A DNA stretch of 64,000 bases from Pradoshia eiseniae (GTDB lineage Bacteria > Bacillota > Bacilli > Bacillales > Pradoshiaceae), in assembly GCF_002946355.1 (NCBI RefSeq), contig NZ_PKOZ01000012.1, positions 1 through 64,000 on the forward strand. Reading direction: 5' to 3'. Positions 25,331 to 35,674 of the stretch are shown in pieces (position 1 is the stretch's first letter; each line of letters begins with the position of its first letter). The position numbers and the translations under genes were made by a program. The notes beneath the pieces are model-generated. The model ran no database searches, had not been told where the DNA came from, and saw nothing but the letters and a program-made list of their open reading frames with translations.

Positions 25331-25802
25331 TCTGCATGATACTCCCTTGCTGATGATTTGAGAAAATGTTCACCATGTAGTATGCACTGTTTTGCTTCAT
25401 TACATGTTTTTTGTATTAAGAAATTAAATTCAATCTTTTATGTAAGAGCCTTCTGTTATACATTATAAGGTCATTTTTCCCACTAGTATTCTAGCATACA
25501 AGATAAGTAACATCTACAGCATTTTCCTTCCATTTGTGAAGAAATTCACATCTTTGTCTTTGTCCATTAAATAAGTATTCCCTGTATCAGACTTGCCTAG
25601 TTGGATGACAACTAAAACTGGCCATTAGTCTAGTTAACGGTTGCCGTGAGTCATCGTATTCTAATACCAGTATTCATGTTTAACAGCACTAAACTAACTA
25701 AAAAGGCTGAACCATTTTAAACTGCGCATTAAAATGGTTCAAGCCTTTTTAGTTGTTACAAACCTTTGTCCCAGCCTCTTTTAGATAAAAGTCTGCGTGA
25801 CC
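25331..25802. other. Intergenic region upstream of the GH3 gene
   Basis: 472 bp. It contains the terminator of the PfeT-like gene (25699-25752) and the leader and promoter of the GH3 gene. A TATAAT on the minus strand near 25467 is the best -10 candidate, about 135 bp from the start codon, but no strong -35 goes with it. Nothing else was recognised. Confidence 0.45.
25699..25752 (-). terminator. Terminator of the PfeT-like gene
   Basis: AAAAAGGCTTGAACCATTTTA - loop - TAAAATGGTTCAGCCTTTTT read on the minus strand, with A and T runs on both sides. Confidence 0.88.
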
Positions 25803-27695
25803 TTATTCTTTTATTGTTTTTAACAGCCGAAGTCCATTAAGAATAACGAGAATCGTGCTTCCTTCATGACCGATGACACCTAAAGGTAAATTAATCGTCT
25901 GCAGGAAATTCGAACAAACTAACAGCATGATAACTGTTATAGAGAAAATAACATTTTGCTTGATGATCTTATTCATTTTTCGTGAAAGAAGCACGGCTTC
26001 TGCAATTAGTGATAAATTATTCTTCATCAGGACTACATCAGCTGTTTCAAGGGCTACATCCGTCCCTTCCCCCATCGCAATCCCAATCGAAGCTGTCGCT
26101 AATGCAGGCGCATCATTAATACCGTCTCCAACCATCGCAACTGTTCCATACTTTTCTTTTAACTTTTTCAGTTCTTCGACCTTGGTCTCAGGCAAACATT
26201 CAGCGACAAACCCGTCTACTCGGCTTTCCCTTGCTATTGCCTGTGCAGTCGCTTTACCATCTCCTGTAAGCATAAATGTGTGCACACCTACAGATTTGAG
26301 CTTTTCTATCGCCTCGAGCGTTTCTGGGCGAACCGTATCTTTTAATGTTATGAGACCAGCTATTCCCTTATCATCACTTGCAAATACAATTGTTTTACCT
26401 TCCTCCGCCAGCTGATTAGCGATACCATTCTGGAATTCAGCGGCAGCATCTGCTCCAACAAAATCTGCTTTGCCGACCTTCCATTCAACTCCCTGCAAAA
26501 TGGCCTTCGCTCCAAAGCCTGATATATCCTCTGATGATTCAGGTTTAATCAAGGATAAACCACTATTTTCGGATGCATACTTCACGATCGATTGTGCCAA
26601 TGGGTGATTAGAGTATTTTTCAACAGACGCAACGAACTGAAGAAACCCCTCTTCCGTCAGATCATCCCTAAATAACACATCAGTCACTTCTGGTTTCCCT
26701 TTGGTTAATGTACCGGTTTTATCAAGGGCAATCGCCTTTAAATTGCCTAAATTCTCTAAGTGGACACCGCCTTTAAATAAAATCCCTCTTCTTGCGCCAT
26801 TCGAGATAGCTGATAATGTCGCTGGCATAACAGAAGCCGCTAAGGCACACGGGGAAGCAACAACTAAGAGAACCATGGCACGATAAATCGTTTCATTCCA
26901 TGTCCATCCTAATAAAAAATGAGGTAAAAATAGCATTAAACCAACAACAATCAAGACAATGTTTACATATGTCCCTTCAAATCTCTCAATAAATAATTGT
27001 GAAGGGGATTTTTCACTTTGCGCTGATTGCACTAACTGAATGATTTTTTGGAATAGGGTCTCCTCTTGCGGTTTAGTAATTTCAACAGTAATCGTTCCCC
27101 GAAGATTAACCGTACCCGCAAACACTTCATCGTTAACCTGCTTACTAACTGGAATAGATTCACCTGTAATGGCCGCTTCATCAATATTGGTCGTACCTTG
27201 AATAATGGTTCCATCTGATGGAACTCGTTCACCCGCTTTAATGAGAATATGATCGCCTAATGTTAAATCGGCAACCTTCACAATTGTCTCATTTCCTTCA
27301 TGATCAATTAAAAGTGCTTCTTCCGGCTGTAAATCCATTAAAGCAGATATTTCTTTATGACTCTTATTCATTGTGTATGTCTCAAGAGCACCGCTTAAAG
27401 AGAAAATAAAAATTAAGATGGCTCCTTCTGTCCAATAACCAATAATAGCTGAACCAACCGCCGCTAATATCATCAGTATTTCAACATTCAATCTCTTTGT
27501 TTCAATCGTATCCGTTATCCCTTCTTTTGCCTTGGCATATCCGCCAATCGCAAAAGCGAGCAAATACAAAAGAATGGATATTGTCCCAAATTCATTCTTA
27601 GATAATATCCAGCCGAGTAAAATAAACAGACCGCTTAATAATGCAGCAATAAGTTCAATGTGCTCGCGCCACTTGCTCCATATTGAAGTGTCCAT
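25803..27695 (-). CDS. pfeT: P1B4-type metal-exporting ATPase, PfeT (ZosA)-like
   Basis: A 630-residue P-type ATPase without an N-terminal HMA domain. The TM4 motif is SPC (VVASPCALAASVMPA), and the last helix pair has HEGSTILVILNGLRLL, the HEG(S/G)T signature of P1B4 pumps. Actuator TGES, DKTGTLTKGKPEV and GDGINDAPALA are intact. P1B4 members export Fe(II), Co or Zn; B. subtilis PfeT (formerly ZosA/YkvW) has the same length and exports Fe(II) under PerR and Fur control. ATG at 27695 with AGAGGG six bases upstream. It has its own unit behind a long inverted repeat that carries Fur-box-like sequences. The gene name is by analogy. Confidence 0.85.
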   Translation of the reverse strand: MDTSIWSKWREHIELIAALLSGLFILLGWILSKNEFGTISILLYLLAFAIGGYAKAKEGITDTIETKRLNVEILMILAAVGSAIIGYWTEGAILIFIFSLSGALETYTMNKSHKEISALMDLQPEEALLIDHEGNETIVKVADLTLGDHILIKAGERVPSDGTIIQGTTNIDEAAITGESIPVSKQVNDEVFAGTVNLRGTITVEITKPQEETLFQKIIQLVQSAQSEKSPSQLFIERFEGTYVNIVLIVVGLMLFLPHFLLGWTWNETIYRAMVLLVVASPCALAASVMPATLSAISNGARRGILFKGGVHLENLGNLKAIALDKTGTLTKGKPEVTDVLFRDDLTEEGFLQFVASVEKYSNHPLAQSIVKYASENSGLSLIKPESSEDISGFGAKAILQGVEWKVGKADFVGADAAAEFQNGIANQLAEEGKTIVFASDDKGIAGLITLKDTVRPETLEAIEKLKSVGVHTFMLTGDGKATAQAIARESRVDGFVAECLPETKVEELKKLKEKYGTVAMVGDGINDAPALATASIGIAMGEGTDVALETADVVLMKNNLSLIAEAVLLSRKMNKIIKQNVIFSITVIMLLVCSNFLQTINLPLGVIGHEGSTILVILNGLRLLKTIKE

Positions 27696-28301
27696 AAAAA
27701 TCCCTCTCTCTCTGAATCCCAATTCATTATGAAAAAATAATATTTATTGTAATCCGTTCTTTAATCCAAGCATAGCAACCCTATAATCGAAAGTCAATCT
27801 AATTGAGAAAATAAAAATCTAATTGAGAATGATTGTTGATTGCACTAACATAATAGGCTGTTCTTTTAATAATAAATATTAATAATGGTTCTCATTCGCA
27901 ATTAGATTTTTATTTGAATAATTAGTATTCCATCAGAAAATCTTATGTTAGTCTGTTAAGACTTGCGTTTTTTCAACAAAACTTAATGAAGGGACATCCC
28001 GATTAAATTTAAAGAGTCATTTTACAGAGGTTTTATAAAAAATGCTCTGCAATGATAACCATCATGACCTCATAAAAGATATACAAAAATGACTACTTCT
28101 TCTTTAAATAAACTGCCCCGTTTGTTCAAGAAGGCACTCTAAATGCAATTGTACAGAAAATGGATAGCAGCTTCCCTTTTTATTCAAAAGCAACAATCTT
28201 TACGAAAACAGCCTTTTAAAAGAGGCCATTCATTTCTCAATAAACTTAACAATATAATTAATAAACGAATAACCTCTTCTTCATAGAAAGGAAGATGTAC
28301 G
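27696..28301. other. Long AT-rich intergenic region
   Basis: 606 bp between the PfeT-like gene and the lipoprotein gene. The first part has the 34-bp inverted repeat described separately. From 27930 to 28300 I found no ORF with a ribosome binding site, no terminator and no recognisable RNA. Confidence 0.5.
27799..27925. repeat. 34-bp inverted repeat with Fur/PerR-box-like inner ends
   Basis: Left arm 27799-27832 and right arm 27892-27925 match as inverted repeats at 29 of 34 positions, 22 of them with a single mismatch (27811-27832 against 27892-27913). The left arm also contains ATCTAATTGAGAA twice as a direct repeat. At the inner edges the left has TGAGAATGATTGTTG and the right, read on the other strand, TGAGAACCATTATTA. 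Both resemble the 7-1-7 Fur box TGATAATNATTATCA. It lies about 105 bp upstream of the PfeT-like start. Confidence 0.7.
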
Positions 28302-28817
28302 ATGAAAAGCGGTGTACTGGCCATCATTTTAGGCTCGTTGTTCTCGATGGGCTTAGAAGGGTGCTTAGCCCAGAAGGACCTGATGAAAGAACGGACACTG
28401 GAAGGAATCATTGTTTCACAGCCAGGAAATTATGAAGAGTATAGTGGTAGACTGGAAGAGTGGGAGCCGAACGATTTATCCACGCTCGAGGCCTTTCAAG
28501 GGGTCATCGACCGAGCCGAGAAAATGGAAGGCACGGTTGAATTAGGCGATCCTGACTATGAAGTGAAAATCGAAGATAACCGTGGACGTAACCAAACCAT
28601 CGTGCTTTGGGTAGGAGAAAAAGGCGAAAAAAGCGCCTTGGCAGTCAAAGGTAACTCCTCCGTCGTCTACACAGTCAGTGAAGAGGATACGCTCATCCTT
28701 CACGAATTGTTTGTTTCCCTCTTCTATCCGACATATGAGACATCTTTGCAAAGGCTTATTTTCCCCCAAGAAGGATCCCATCAAGGTGGACTCCCTTTCT
28801 ACATGCATCAATTGTGA
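28302..28817 (+). CDS. Hypothetical lipoprotein, 171 residues
   Basis: The N-terminus has a short positive region, a hydrophobic core (VLAIILGSLFSMG) and a lipobox ending in LEGC, so Cys21 is a likely lipidation site and the protein should be anchored outside the membrane. The mature part is acidic (KMEGTVELGDPDYEVKI) and ends in a Tyr- and Pro-containing tail. I recognise no family. AAGGAAG precedes the ATG. It is a single gene, converging with spoVR. A DUF-type lipoprotein that binds a ligand or a cation is one guess, but nothing in it shows this. Confidence 0.65.
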   Translation: MKSGVLAIILGSLFSMGLEGCLAQKDLMKERTLEGIIVSQPGNYEEYSGRLEEWEPNDLSTLEAFQGVIDRAEKMEGTVELGDPDYEVKIEDNRGRNQTIVLWVGEKGEKSALAVKGNSSVVYTVSEEDTLILHELFVSLFYPTYETSLQRLIFPQEGSHQGGLPFYMHQL

Positions 28818-28930
28818 ATCCTCTTCGAAATTCCTTATTCTTCATTGCCTTTATGTATTAAACATAGGTTTTATTATCCGCTTAGCATATAAACTGAAGC
28901 AGACACCCCCTAAAGGCTATACTTTGGCCA

Positions 28931-28959
28931 AAAAAAGAAGCCAATTTCTCTTGGCTTCT
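28931..28959 (-). terminator. Terminator of spoVR
   Basis: Minus-strand AGAAGCCAA-GAGAAA-TTGGCTTCT followed by TTTTT. Confidence 0.9.
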
Positions 28960-28968
28960 CCTCATCTC

Positions 28969-30375
28969 TTATAAATACTTCCGATTCACACTCTTCCCAT
29001 CATAATTAAACACAATCTCCTTGCCCTCAAGGATCGTTTCAATATGCACCGTCCGCCCCCATAAATAATGCAGATGAGGCAAGACTTTTTCGAGGTACTT
29101 CACATCTAGCTCAATATCCTCAAACCAATGCTTCAAGTACAGCTCACCGTTCTTGAGGTAATCCCCATCAGTGACCGTGATGTAAGGGAAGCCTCCATTG
29201 ACGCGCATACTGACGAGCTGATCACGGACGGATTTCCAGTCCTTGTCGACAATCTTGTAGTCGCGGCCCTTCTTCTGGAAGAGATACATGTCCTCGCGCA
29301 TAACCAAATCCTTCGTGAGGTAATTGCGGAGGAAGGAAATATCGGATTCGATTTCGCGGACCTCGAACATTTTTTCGCGGCCTGAGTTTGGCATGACGCC
29401 ACGCCTTTTCATTTCCTCTGTTGGGTTATTATAGCGTTCCTCGATGTCCTCAAAGATTTTGATACCGAGGTAGTACGGATTAATTCCTGTCTTTGACGGC
29501 TGCACGACCCCTGCATTTAGCTTTGCGAATTCAATCGATTCGCCGCTTGTTAGGTCGAGCTCGCGGAGGATGCGCTGGTGCCAAAAGCTGGCCCAGCCTT
29601 CGTTCATAATTTTTGTCTCCAGCTGTGGCCAAAAATAGAGCATTTCTTCGCGCATCATCGTAAGGATATCACGCTGCCAGTTCTCCAGTGTTCGGCTGTA
29701 TTGCTCAATGAACAGGAGGATATCTTTTTCAGGCTTTGGCGGGAATTTCTTCGTCTTTTTTTTCTTTTCTGGTTTCTTATGCTCATCTATGCCCCAAAGA
29801 TCATCATATGGCGTCACAATATGTGGTGATTCATCCTCATCATCTTCATCCATTGACCAGCTTAGTTTTGGCCTTAATAGAGATGGGTCAATATGCTCTT
29901 CTATTGAGAGGACAGAGTCAAGGAATTTTTCCACCTCTAGCTTTCCGTATTCAATTTCGTACTGCCTGACCCTTTCCGCTGTTGCAGCCATACTTTCGAC
30001 CATATCGCGTTTTGTATTGACAAAGCGGATATTGTTCTTGAAGAAATCACAGTGAGCAAGCACATGGGCAACAATCAGTTTATTTTGGATAAGGGAATTG
30101 CTGTCGAGCAAGAAGGCATAGCATGGATTTGAGTTGATTACTAATTCATATATTTTACTTAAGCCGACATCATAATGCAGCTTCATCTTAAAAAATTGTT
30201 TTCCAAAGCTCCAATGGGAATAACGAGTCGGCATTCCATAAGCACCAAAGGTATAAATGATCTCCGGCGGACAAATCTCATAGCGCATCGGGTAAAAATC
30301 AAGACCAAACCCTTGCGCAATTTCGGTTATCTCATCTATGGCATACTCCAAATCCTTAAATTCATCTGCTATCAT
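28969..30375 (-). CDS. spoVR: SpoVR family protein (spore cortex assembly)
   Basis: A 468-residue member of the SpoVR/YcgB family. Recognised from [32 protein letters not shown] near the N-terminus (span cited, about residues 22-53) and the [12 protein letters not shown] and [10 protein letters not shown] motifs, which are typical. In B. subtilis, loss of SpoVR gives a spore cortex defect. In many bacteria it is linked to the PrkA kinase and a YhbH/YeaH protein, here encoded 24 kb away. The ATG at 30375 with GGAGGTGG upstream is used; the frame reaches further only by running into the peptidase gene. It is the second gene after the M14 peptidase, 73 bp apart. Confidence 0.94.
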   Translation of the reverse strand: MIADEFKDLEYAIDEITEIAQGFGLDFYPMRYEICPPEIIYTFGAYGMPTRYSHWSFGKQFFKMKLHYDVGLSKIYELVINSNPCYAFLLDSNSLIQNKLIVAHVLAHCDFFKNNIRFVNTKRDMVESMAATAERVRQYEIEYGKLEVEKFLDSVLSIEEHIDPSLLRPKLSWSMDEDDEDESPHIVTPYDDLWGIDEHKKPEKKKKTKKFPPKPEKDILLFIEQYSRTLENWQRDILTMMREEMLYFWPQLETKIMNEGWASFWHQRILRELDLTSGESIEFAKLNAGVVQPSKTGINPYYLGIKIFEDIEERYNNPTEEMKRRGVMPNSGREKMFEVREIESDISFLRNYLTKDLVMREDMYLFQKKGRDYKIVDKDWKSVRDQLVSMRVNGGFPYITVTDGDYLKNGELYLKHWFEDIELDVKYLEKVLPHLHYLWGRTVHIETILEGKEIVFNYDGKSVNRKYL

Positions 30376-30448
30376 TTTTGTTCCACCTCCACTATTGGTC
30401 CTTATATCAATGTATGAAGGAATAGCCCAAAAATGACGCAAGCCTTTG

Positions 30449-31402
30449 TTATTTCTGCCCTGAGTCCAGCGCCTCTTTAAGAAGAAGCCAGCCGATATCA
30501 CGATTTGCCTTCCACTCTGCTTCAAATTCCCGTAAAGGGACCTCTGTATTTACTCGTTCCTTTCCAATCTCAATGGTCATAGCAGGAATCTTAATTTCAG
30601 CTATCAGCCAATCAGTAAATCCTGACCCCACGGCATTCTTATCAGGCTGGGAAAGATGGTAGCCTGTCTTATCTGCGACAGCTTTTGCCAGGCGATAGTC
30701 ACGCTCTTTCTGCTGGTCGCTTGTTTGATAATGCCAGAAGATTTCCCGGCCTGTACTATGATAAGCCGCGGAGATAACAGGCTTTAAGGACTTCGTGAAC
30801 CGAGCGAGTGCTTTCGTTTCAGCCTCACTTATCGCGTGTGCTCCCTTATAGAATTGATAGGAGGGGTGATCAACACCAGTCTTCATCTCTTTCCAGCCTG
30901 CAGGATATTGACGATTCAAATTCACTCCTCGCCCGTTTGCCTTCCATCTCGTAAACGAAAAGGAAAAACGGTTCATCCTCCATAAGGAGATTCGGTCTTT
31001 CCATGGGATCCCGCGAAAATCTCCCTGCTGGATGCTGACTCCATCAGGATTGACCATTGGCACAATCCAAATTGCCCCTTTCTCAAGCAGGGGTTCTTTC
31101 TCTATTTCGCCTGCATAAACAGTCGCCATCTTCATCAAAAGCATAGAGGTCATCCATTCCCTTGCATGATGGGCACCGCTAAGCAGGATAGCTTTCTCGC
31201 CATTTCCGATTCTTAATGCATAAATCTGACGGCCGTAGCTTGTCTTCCCTATAGAACCGTAAAAAATTTTCTCTGGATATCGCTCATGAAGTAACACCAA
31301 GTCATGCTCCAAATCATTATATGTATAAGGAGAATCTGCCATGGCATAGGAACCAATAAAGAAATAGACATAAATACTTAAAAGCATGGTCCTTCGCAGC
31401 AT
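30449..31402 (-). CDS. Secreted M14-family zinc carboxypeptidase (gamma-D-glutamyl-diamino-acid endopeptidase type)
   Basis: A 317-residue peptidase. An N-terminal hydrophobic stretch ([17 protein letters not shown]) is a signal peptide with a likely AxA-type cleavage before DSPYT. Zinc ligands are in SGAHHAREW and AAYHSTGR, and the catalytic Glu is in [10 protein letters not shown]-x8-NPDGV and GRGVNLNRQ bind substrate. The family includes ENP1 and YqgT, which cut gamma-D-Glu-meso-Dpm bonds in spore or vegetative peptidoglycan. It is upstream of spoVR in the same direction, which supports a role in cell wall or cortex turnover. Confidence 0.88.
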   Translation of the reverse strand: MLRRTMLLSIYVYFFIGSYAMADSPYTYNDLEHDLVLLHERYPEKIFYGSIGKTSYGRQIYALRIGNGEKAILLSGAHHAREWMTSMLLMKMATVYAGEIEKEPLLEKGAIWIVPMVNPDGVSIQQGDFRGIPWKDRISLWRMNRFSFSFTRWKANGRGVNLNRQYPAGWKEMKTGVDHPSYQFYKGAHAISEAETKALARFTKSLKPVISAAYHSTGREIFWHYQTSDQQKERDYRLAKAVADKTGYHLSQPDKNAVGSGFTDWLIAEIKIPAMTIEIGKERVNTEVPLREFEAEWKANRDIGWLLLKEALDSGQK

Positions 31403-31527
31403 GGCATTCTATACCCTCCTTATATCAGGTTTCTCATTTAACAAACACCCCAACTTTTACAGGGTGATAAAACGGTCCCTTTGAACAAACTATTTATAAC
31501 TCCTCGACATGAAGGAGAGTGATTACA

Positions 31528-31773
31528 TTGAACAAGGTTGATTATGACCGGGCATTGTATTACACGCACCGTTCGGAATGGGATAATCTTCTCATTTTGA
31601 TGGTCCGTACGCATGACCACTTTTTATCCAAGAAGATTGAACACTTCTTGCATGCCTATCACTTCTCGAAGGATTATCGGTCCATCGAGAAGACGCTGAC
31701 CGACCTTTTGCAATACATTGACCACGCTAGCTTCCTTCCTTATGAGGAGGAATGGGCAAACCAAACATTCTAG
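31528..31773 (+). CDS. yhdB: YhdB family protein
   Basis: An 81-residue protein of unknown function, recognised from YDRALYYTHRSEWDNLLILMVRT and KIEHFLHAYHF, which are the YhdB hallmarks in Bacillus. The start is taken as the TTG at 31528, which has AAGGAG ten bases upstream and gives MNKVDYDRALYY, the N-terminus expected for the family. A GTG at 31519 is only one base from that site. It is soluble and rich in aromatic and charged residues. It converges with pgcA, sharing the bidirectional terminator at 31838. Confidence 0.8.
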   Translation: MNKVDYDRALYYTHRSEWDNLLILMVRTHDHFLSKKIEHFLHAYHFSKDYRSIEKTLTDLLQYIDHASFLPYEEEWANQTF

Positions 31774-31837
31774 TTATCGTTATTTTTTTCTGTGGTGGGA
31801 AAATTATACGGTTAAAAGCTAACAATGAGACAAGAAA

Positions 31838-31876
31838 AAAAGGAGAGCTGATGACTAAGTCGCCAGCTCTCCTTTT
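31838..31876. terminator. Bidirectional terminator of pgcA and yhdB
   Basis: GGAGAGCTG - 13-base loop - CAGCTCTCC with A7 on the left and TTTT on the right. Confidence 0.9.
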
Positions 31877-31883
31877 CGTTATT

Positions 31884-33611
31884 TTAGATTTGTTCGACTT
31901 TCTCCATCATTTCATTCATGAATTGTTGAAGCTTCTTCTCGCTTCCTTGTTTACTTTCATCCTTCACTGCGAAGTAGAATTTGATCTTCGGCTCTGTTCC
32001 AGATGGACGCAGGCAGACCCATGATTCATCCTCAAAGAAATACTTGATAACATTGGATTTCGGCAGATGAATTTCTTGAGTCGTATCTGTACCGATTTCT
32101 TTTCTCACGCTTTCTTTATAATCCTCTACAGCTGTTACATTTACACCTGCCAAAGAATCAAGTGGCGTGCTTCTGAATTGGGCTAGAATATGCTGGATTT
32201 TCTCAGCACCTTCTTTTCCTTTCAGCGTCAAGGAACGCATGCCTTCTAGATAGTAGCCATGCTTCTTATAAAGGTCTTGCAGTGCCTCATAAACGGTTTT
32301 TCCTTGGCGTTTGTAATGAGCGCAAATTTCAACCGCCATGACTGCTGCTTGTACCGCATCTTTATCACGGGCAAAGTCCTTAATCAAGGAACCATAGCTT
32401 TCCTCATAGCCGAAGAGGAATTTATACTCCCCTGATTCCTCATACTGCTTGATTTTCTCACCAATGAATTTGAAGCCAGTCAAGACATCCTCTGTCTTCA
32501 TGCCATAGCTCGAGGCAATTTCACGCCCAAATTCAGATGTTACGATTGTTTTGAAGACAATCCCATTAGCTGGTAGCTCACCTTTTTCTTTCTTTTGGGA
32601 AAGAATATAATCAAGGAACAAAGCGCCTGTCTGATTCCCCGTTAATACGGTATACTCACCGGACTCATTCTTAACAGCGATACCAACACGGTCAGCATCC
32701 GGGTCTGTTCCAACCAGGATATCCGCATTCGTTTCCTTGCCCTTTTGGATGGCAAGTTCGAACGCCGCGTGCTCTTCAGGGTTTGGTGAAGAGACAGTCG
32801 AGAATTCAGGGTCTGGAAGCTCTTGCTCTTTTACGACTTCAACATTCTTATAGCCAAGGTCAGCAAGGGCACGGCGGACAGAAAGGTTAGCTGTACCGTG
32901 AAGCGGCGTGAAGACAACATGCACATCCACTTCGTTTGCCAAATTAGGCTGTTCAGAGATTGTTAATACTTTCTCATTATACGCGTCATCGACCTCTGGT
33001 CCGATGATTTTGATTAAGCCTTTATCCTGTAAGGATAGCTCGTCCTCTACTTTGATGGCCAATTCATTTTCAATGGCATTGACCATATCAATCAAACGGT
33101 CAGCATCAAGAGGTGGAAGCTGTCCTCCATCTTCATTGTATACTTTGTAGCCATTGTATTCAGGAGGATTATGACTCGCTGTAATGACAATACCGCCTGC
33201 TGCATTTAGATGGCGGACCGCGAAGGATAATTCTGGAGTAGGGCGAAGGCTGTCAAACACGAATGCCTGAATGCCATTCGTCGCTAACGTTTTCGCAGCT
33301 TCCATCGCGAATTCCGGGGATTTATGTCTGGAATCATAAGCAATGACAACACCGCGTTTTTTCGCTTCCTCTCCAAGCTCTCCGATATAGGAAGCGAAGC
33401 CTTGGGTAGCTTTACGGATGGTATAAATATTCATGCGATTTGTACCGACACCAATCTCACCGCGCATACCGCCAGTACCGAACTCAAGGTTTTTGTAAAA
33501 AGCATCTTCTAAAGCCTTTTCATCATCTGCAAGAGCCGTTAATTTCTCTTGCAGCTCTTTATCTAAATCCAGATAATCATTCCATTTTTTATAGGTTGCT
33601 TTCCAATCCAT
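31884..33611 (-). CDS. pgcA: Alpha-phosphoglucomutase PgcA
   Basis: A 575-residue member of the alpha-D-phosphohexomutase family that interconverts glucose 6-phosphate and glucose 1-phosphate, feeding UDP-glucose for teichoic acid and glycolipid synthesis. Seen: active-site serine in TASHNP, the metal loop DPDADRVG, sugar loop EESYG and phosphate-binding [12 protein letters not shown]. The long N-terminal form with FGTGGMRG is that of B. subtilis PgcA. The ATG at 33611 has GGAGG 11 bases upstream; a TTG at 33620 is too close. Monocistronic. Confidence 0.93.
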   Translation of the reverse strand: MDWKATYKKWNDYLDLDKELQEKLTALADDEKALEDAFYKNLEFGTGGMRGEIGVGTNRMNIYTIRKATQGFASYIGELGEEAKKRGVVIAYDSRHKSPEFAMEAAKTLATNGIQAFVFDSLRPTPELSFAVRHLNAAGGIVITASHNPPEYNGYKVYNEDGGQLPPLDADRLIDMVNAIENELAIKVEDELSLQDKGLIKIIGPEVDDAYNEKVLTISEQPNLANEVDVHVVFTPLHGTANLSVRRALADLGYKNVEVVKEQELPDPEFSTVSSPNPEEHAAFELAIQKGKETNADILVGTDPDADRVGIAVKNESGEYTVLTGNQTGALFLDYILSQKKEKGELPANGIVFKTIVTSEFGREIASSYGMKTEDVLTGFKFIGEKIKQYEESGEYKFLFGYEESYGSLIKDFARDKDAVQAAVMAVEICAHYKRQGKTVYEALQDLYKKHGYYLEGMRSLTLKGKEGAEKIQHILAQFRSTPLDSLAGVNVTAVEDYKESVRKEIGTDTTQEIHLPKSNVIKYFFEDESWVCLRPSGTEPKIKFYFAVKDESKQGSEKKLQQFMNEMMEKVEQI

Positions 33612-33730
33612 ATTGGTCAATTCCTCCCAAATAGTACAACTTGTAATATACCTTTAATATTACTAAAAAATACACTCAAATTGTATATTATTTAGAAATA
33701 TCGACTATTTAAAAATATTCCATTTTTCAG

Positions 33731-35272
33731 TCACCCATTATACTTGACCTGATACAGATCCTTCCGCCTATCCTTAAGCTGGCGAACAGTCCCGGATAGG
33801 CGCTGCCTTCTTAGGATTTCTAAATCGACATCCCCAATCAAGACCATTTCAATATTGGCATTTGTTTCTCCAACAATCCCATCACGTGCAAATTCAAAAT
33901 CAGATGGAGCAAATATGGCTGATTGAGCATACTGGATATCCATATTTTCCGTTTGCGGCAGATTGCCGACCGTTCCAGCGATAACGGTGTATACTTGGTT
34001 TTCCACTGCTCTCGCCTGGGAACAATAGCGGACACGTAAATAACCCTGGCGGTCCTCCGTACAAAACGGGGTAAAGATAATATTCGCACCCTTATCTGTC
34101 GCTATCCGGGCCAGCTCAGGAAATTCGATGTCATAGCATATGAGCATGGAAATTTTCCCGCAGTCCGTATCAAAGACATTGACCTCGTCCCCTGCACTGA
34201 TTCCCCACCATTTCCGCTCATTCGGTGTGATATGAAGCTTATACTGCTTCTCGATAGTGCCGTCTCTTCTGAACAGATAAGCGATGTTATAAATATTTTC
34301 ATCCTCTTCCTTCACAAAGTGAGACCCGCCAATGATGTTGATGTTATAGCGGACAGCTAGCGTCGTGAACAATTGGATATACGGCTCTGTAAATTCTGTC
34401 ACCTTGCGTACAGCCTGACTTGGTGATTTTTCATTTAGAAAGGACATAAGCTGCGTGGTCATGATTTCCGGGAAAACCGCAAAATCAGATTCCGCATCCG
34501 CCGCCACATCCACGAAGTATTCTACCTGACTCGCAAAATCCTCGAATGATGTTATTTTCCTCATCATGTATTGTACGACACAAATTCTTACTGGATGGGC
34601 TGTCTTATAGAAACGTTTTGTTTGCGGATGATAGTCCACATTATTCCATTCCATTAATGTCGCATATTTCCGCGAAGCCAAATCATCCTCTAAATAATTC
34701 GGATTAATACGCATTAATGTAAACTCATTTAAGAGCTGGAATGATAAGACTGGATCATATATTTTATGTAAACGCACTTGCTCTACATATTCTCTCGGTC
34801 TCATTTCATCCGCATATTGATGATAGTTCGGGATGCGACCCCCGATAATAATGCTCTTTAAATTCAATCTGCGAGCAAGTTCCTTCCGTTCCTCATACAA
34901 GCGGTAGCCAACCTTCATCTTCCGGTATTTAGGATGAACCATCACTTCGATTCCGTATAAATTATATCCATCCGGATTATGGTTCGTAATATATCCGTCA
35001 TCGGTAATATCAGACCATGTATGGCGGTCATCATATTCATCAAAATTGATAATCAAGCTCGAACAGGAGCCAATGATCTCTCCGTTAAGCTCTGCACAAA
35101 ATTGGCCCTCAGGAAAAATCTCTAAATGGCTTTCTAAATGCTCCCTCTTCCAAGGCTCCATCCCTGGAAAACAAACAGACTGAAGCCGAATGATTTCATC
35201 AATATCCTTATGCTCGGTCTGCCTAATTTCTAGCCGATGCTCAAATTTCGTTAAATCTAACTCTTCACTCAT
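33731..35272 (-). CDS. yhcX: GNAT acetyltransferase / carbon-nitrogen hydrolase fusion (YhcX type)
   Basis: A 513-residue two-domain protein, the same length as B. subtilis YhcX. The N-terminal 200 residues form a GNAT domain (VMVHPKYRKMKVGYRLYEE binds acetyl-CoA). The rest is a nitrilase-superfamily domain with Glu in AVFPEIMT, Lys in QYKLHITPNE and Cys in MLICYDIEFPE. The substrate and reaction order are not known. It stands alone and is not fused with anything new. A frame shift or loss of a catalytic residue is not seen. I found no clear terminator within 110 bp. Confidence 0.92.
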   Translation of the reverse strand: MSEELDLTKFEHRLEIRQTEHKDIDEIIRLQSVCFPGMEPWKREHLESHLEIFPEGQFCAELNGEIIGSCSSLIINFDEYDDRHTWSDITDDGYITNHNPDGYNLYGIEVMVHPKYRKMKVGYRLYEERKELARRLNLKSIIIGGRIPNYHQYADEMRPREYVEQVRLHKIYDPVLSFQLLNEFTLMRINPNYLEDDLASRKYATLMEWNNVDYHPQTKRFYKTAHPVRICVVQYMMRKITSFEDFASQVEYFVDVAADAESDFAVFPEIMTTQLMSFLNEKSPSQAVRKVTEFTEPYIQLFTTLAVRYNINIIGGSHFVKEEDENIYNIAYLFRRDGTIEKQYKLHITPNERKWWGISAGDEVNVFDTDCGKISMLICYDIEFPELARIATDKGANIIFTPFCTEDRQGYLRVRYCSQARAVENQVYTVIAGTVGNLPQTENMDIQYAQSAIFAPSDFEFARDGIVGETNANIEMVLIGDVDLEILRRQRLSGTVRQLKDRRKDLYQVKYNG

Positions 35273-35674
35273 GAACCTTCACTCCTTCTTCCACCTTAGC
35301 CGACATATCACTATTACCTGTTTATTTTCCCTTTTCAATTTTTCTGTAAACCAAGCGAAGAAGAGATTTGTGTCCATTTGGAATGAGCGAGGGCAGCAAG
35401 TCTTAAAGACCTCATTGTCATCCGCAACACTAGAACCCAGTTCATCTATAACGCTGATATATATGTACTTACACAAGAATCAAATCCGATATTTCCCTTC
35501 TAAAATCTCAAAAGCTGCTCTTTGCTGAATATATATAGCGGACATGCTAAGCGTGCATTTAAGTGAAATACAGCTTATTTATCTAACATAAGTTTTCAGC
35601 CAGCTATCTAGAAGCTGCTTAAATTAAAAAAGAGGCGAAGTGAACCTACCTTCGTTCACTTCACCTCTATCATC
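35273..35674. other. Intergenic region upstream of yhcX
   Basis: 402 bp holding the terminator of the GH13 gene (35625-35668) and the leader and promoter of yhcX. No small ORF with a ribosome binding site and no RNA motif was recognised. Confidence 0.5.
35625..35668 (-). terminator. Terminator of the GH13 gene
   Basis: Minus-strand GAGGTGAAGTGAAC - 8-base loop - GTTCACTTCGCCTC followed by TTTTTT. Confidence 0.92.

Noticed and set aside
27930-28300. Insertion sequence or transposase remnant
   Set aside because: No transposase motif, no terminal repeats with target duplication, and no protein-like frame were found.
29578-30055. Overlapping plus-strand frames inside spoVR
   Set aside because: They are shadows of the spoVR codon pattern, rich in Phe, Ser and Leu, with no start signal.
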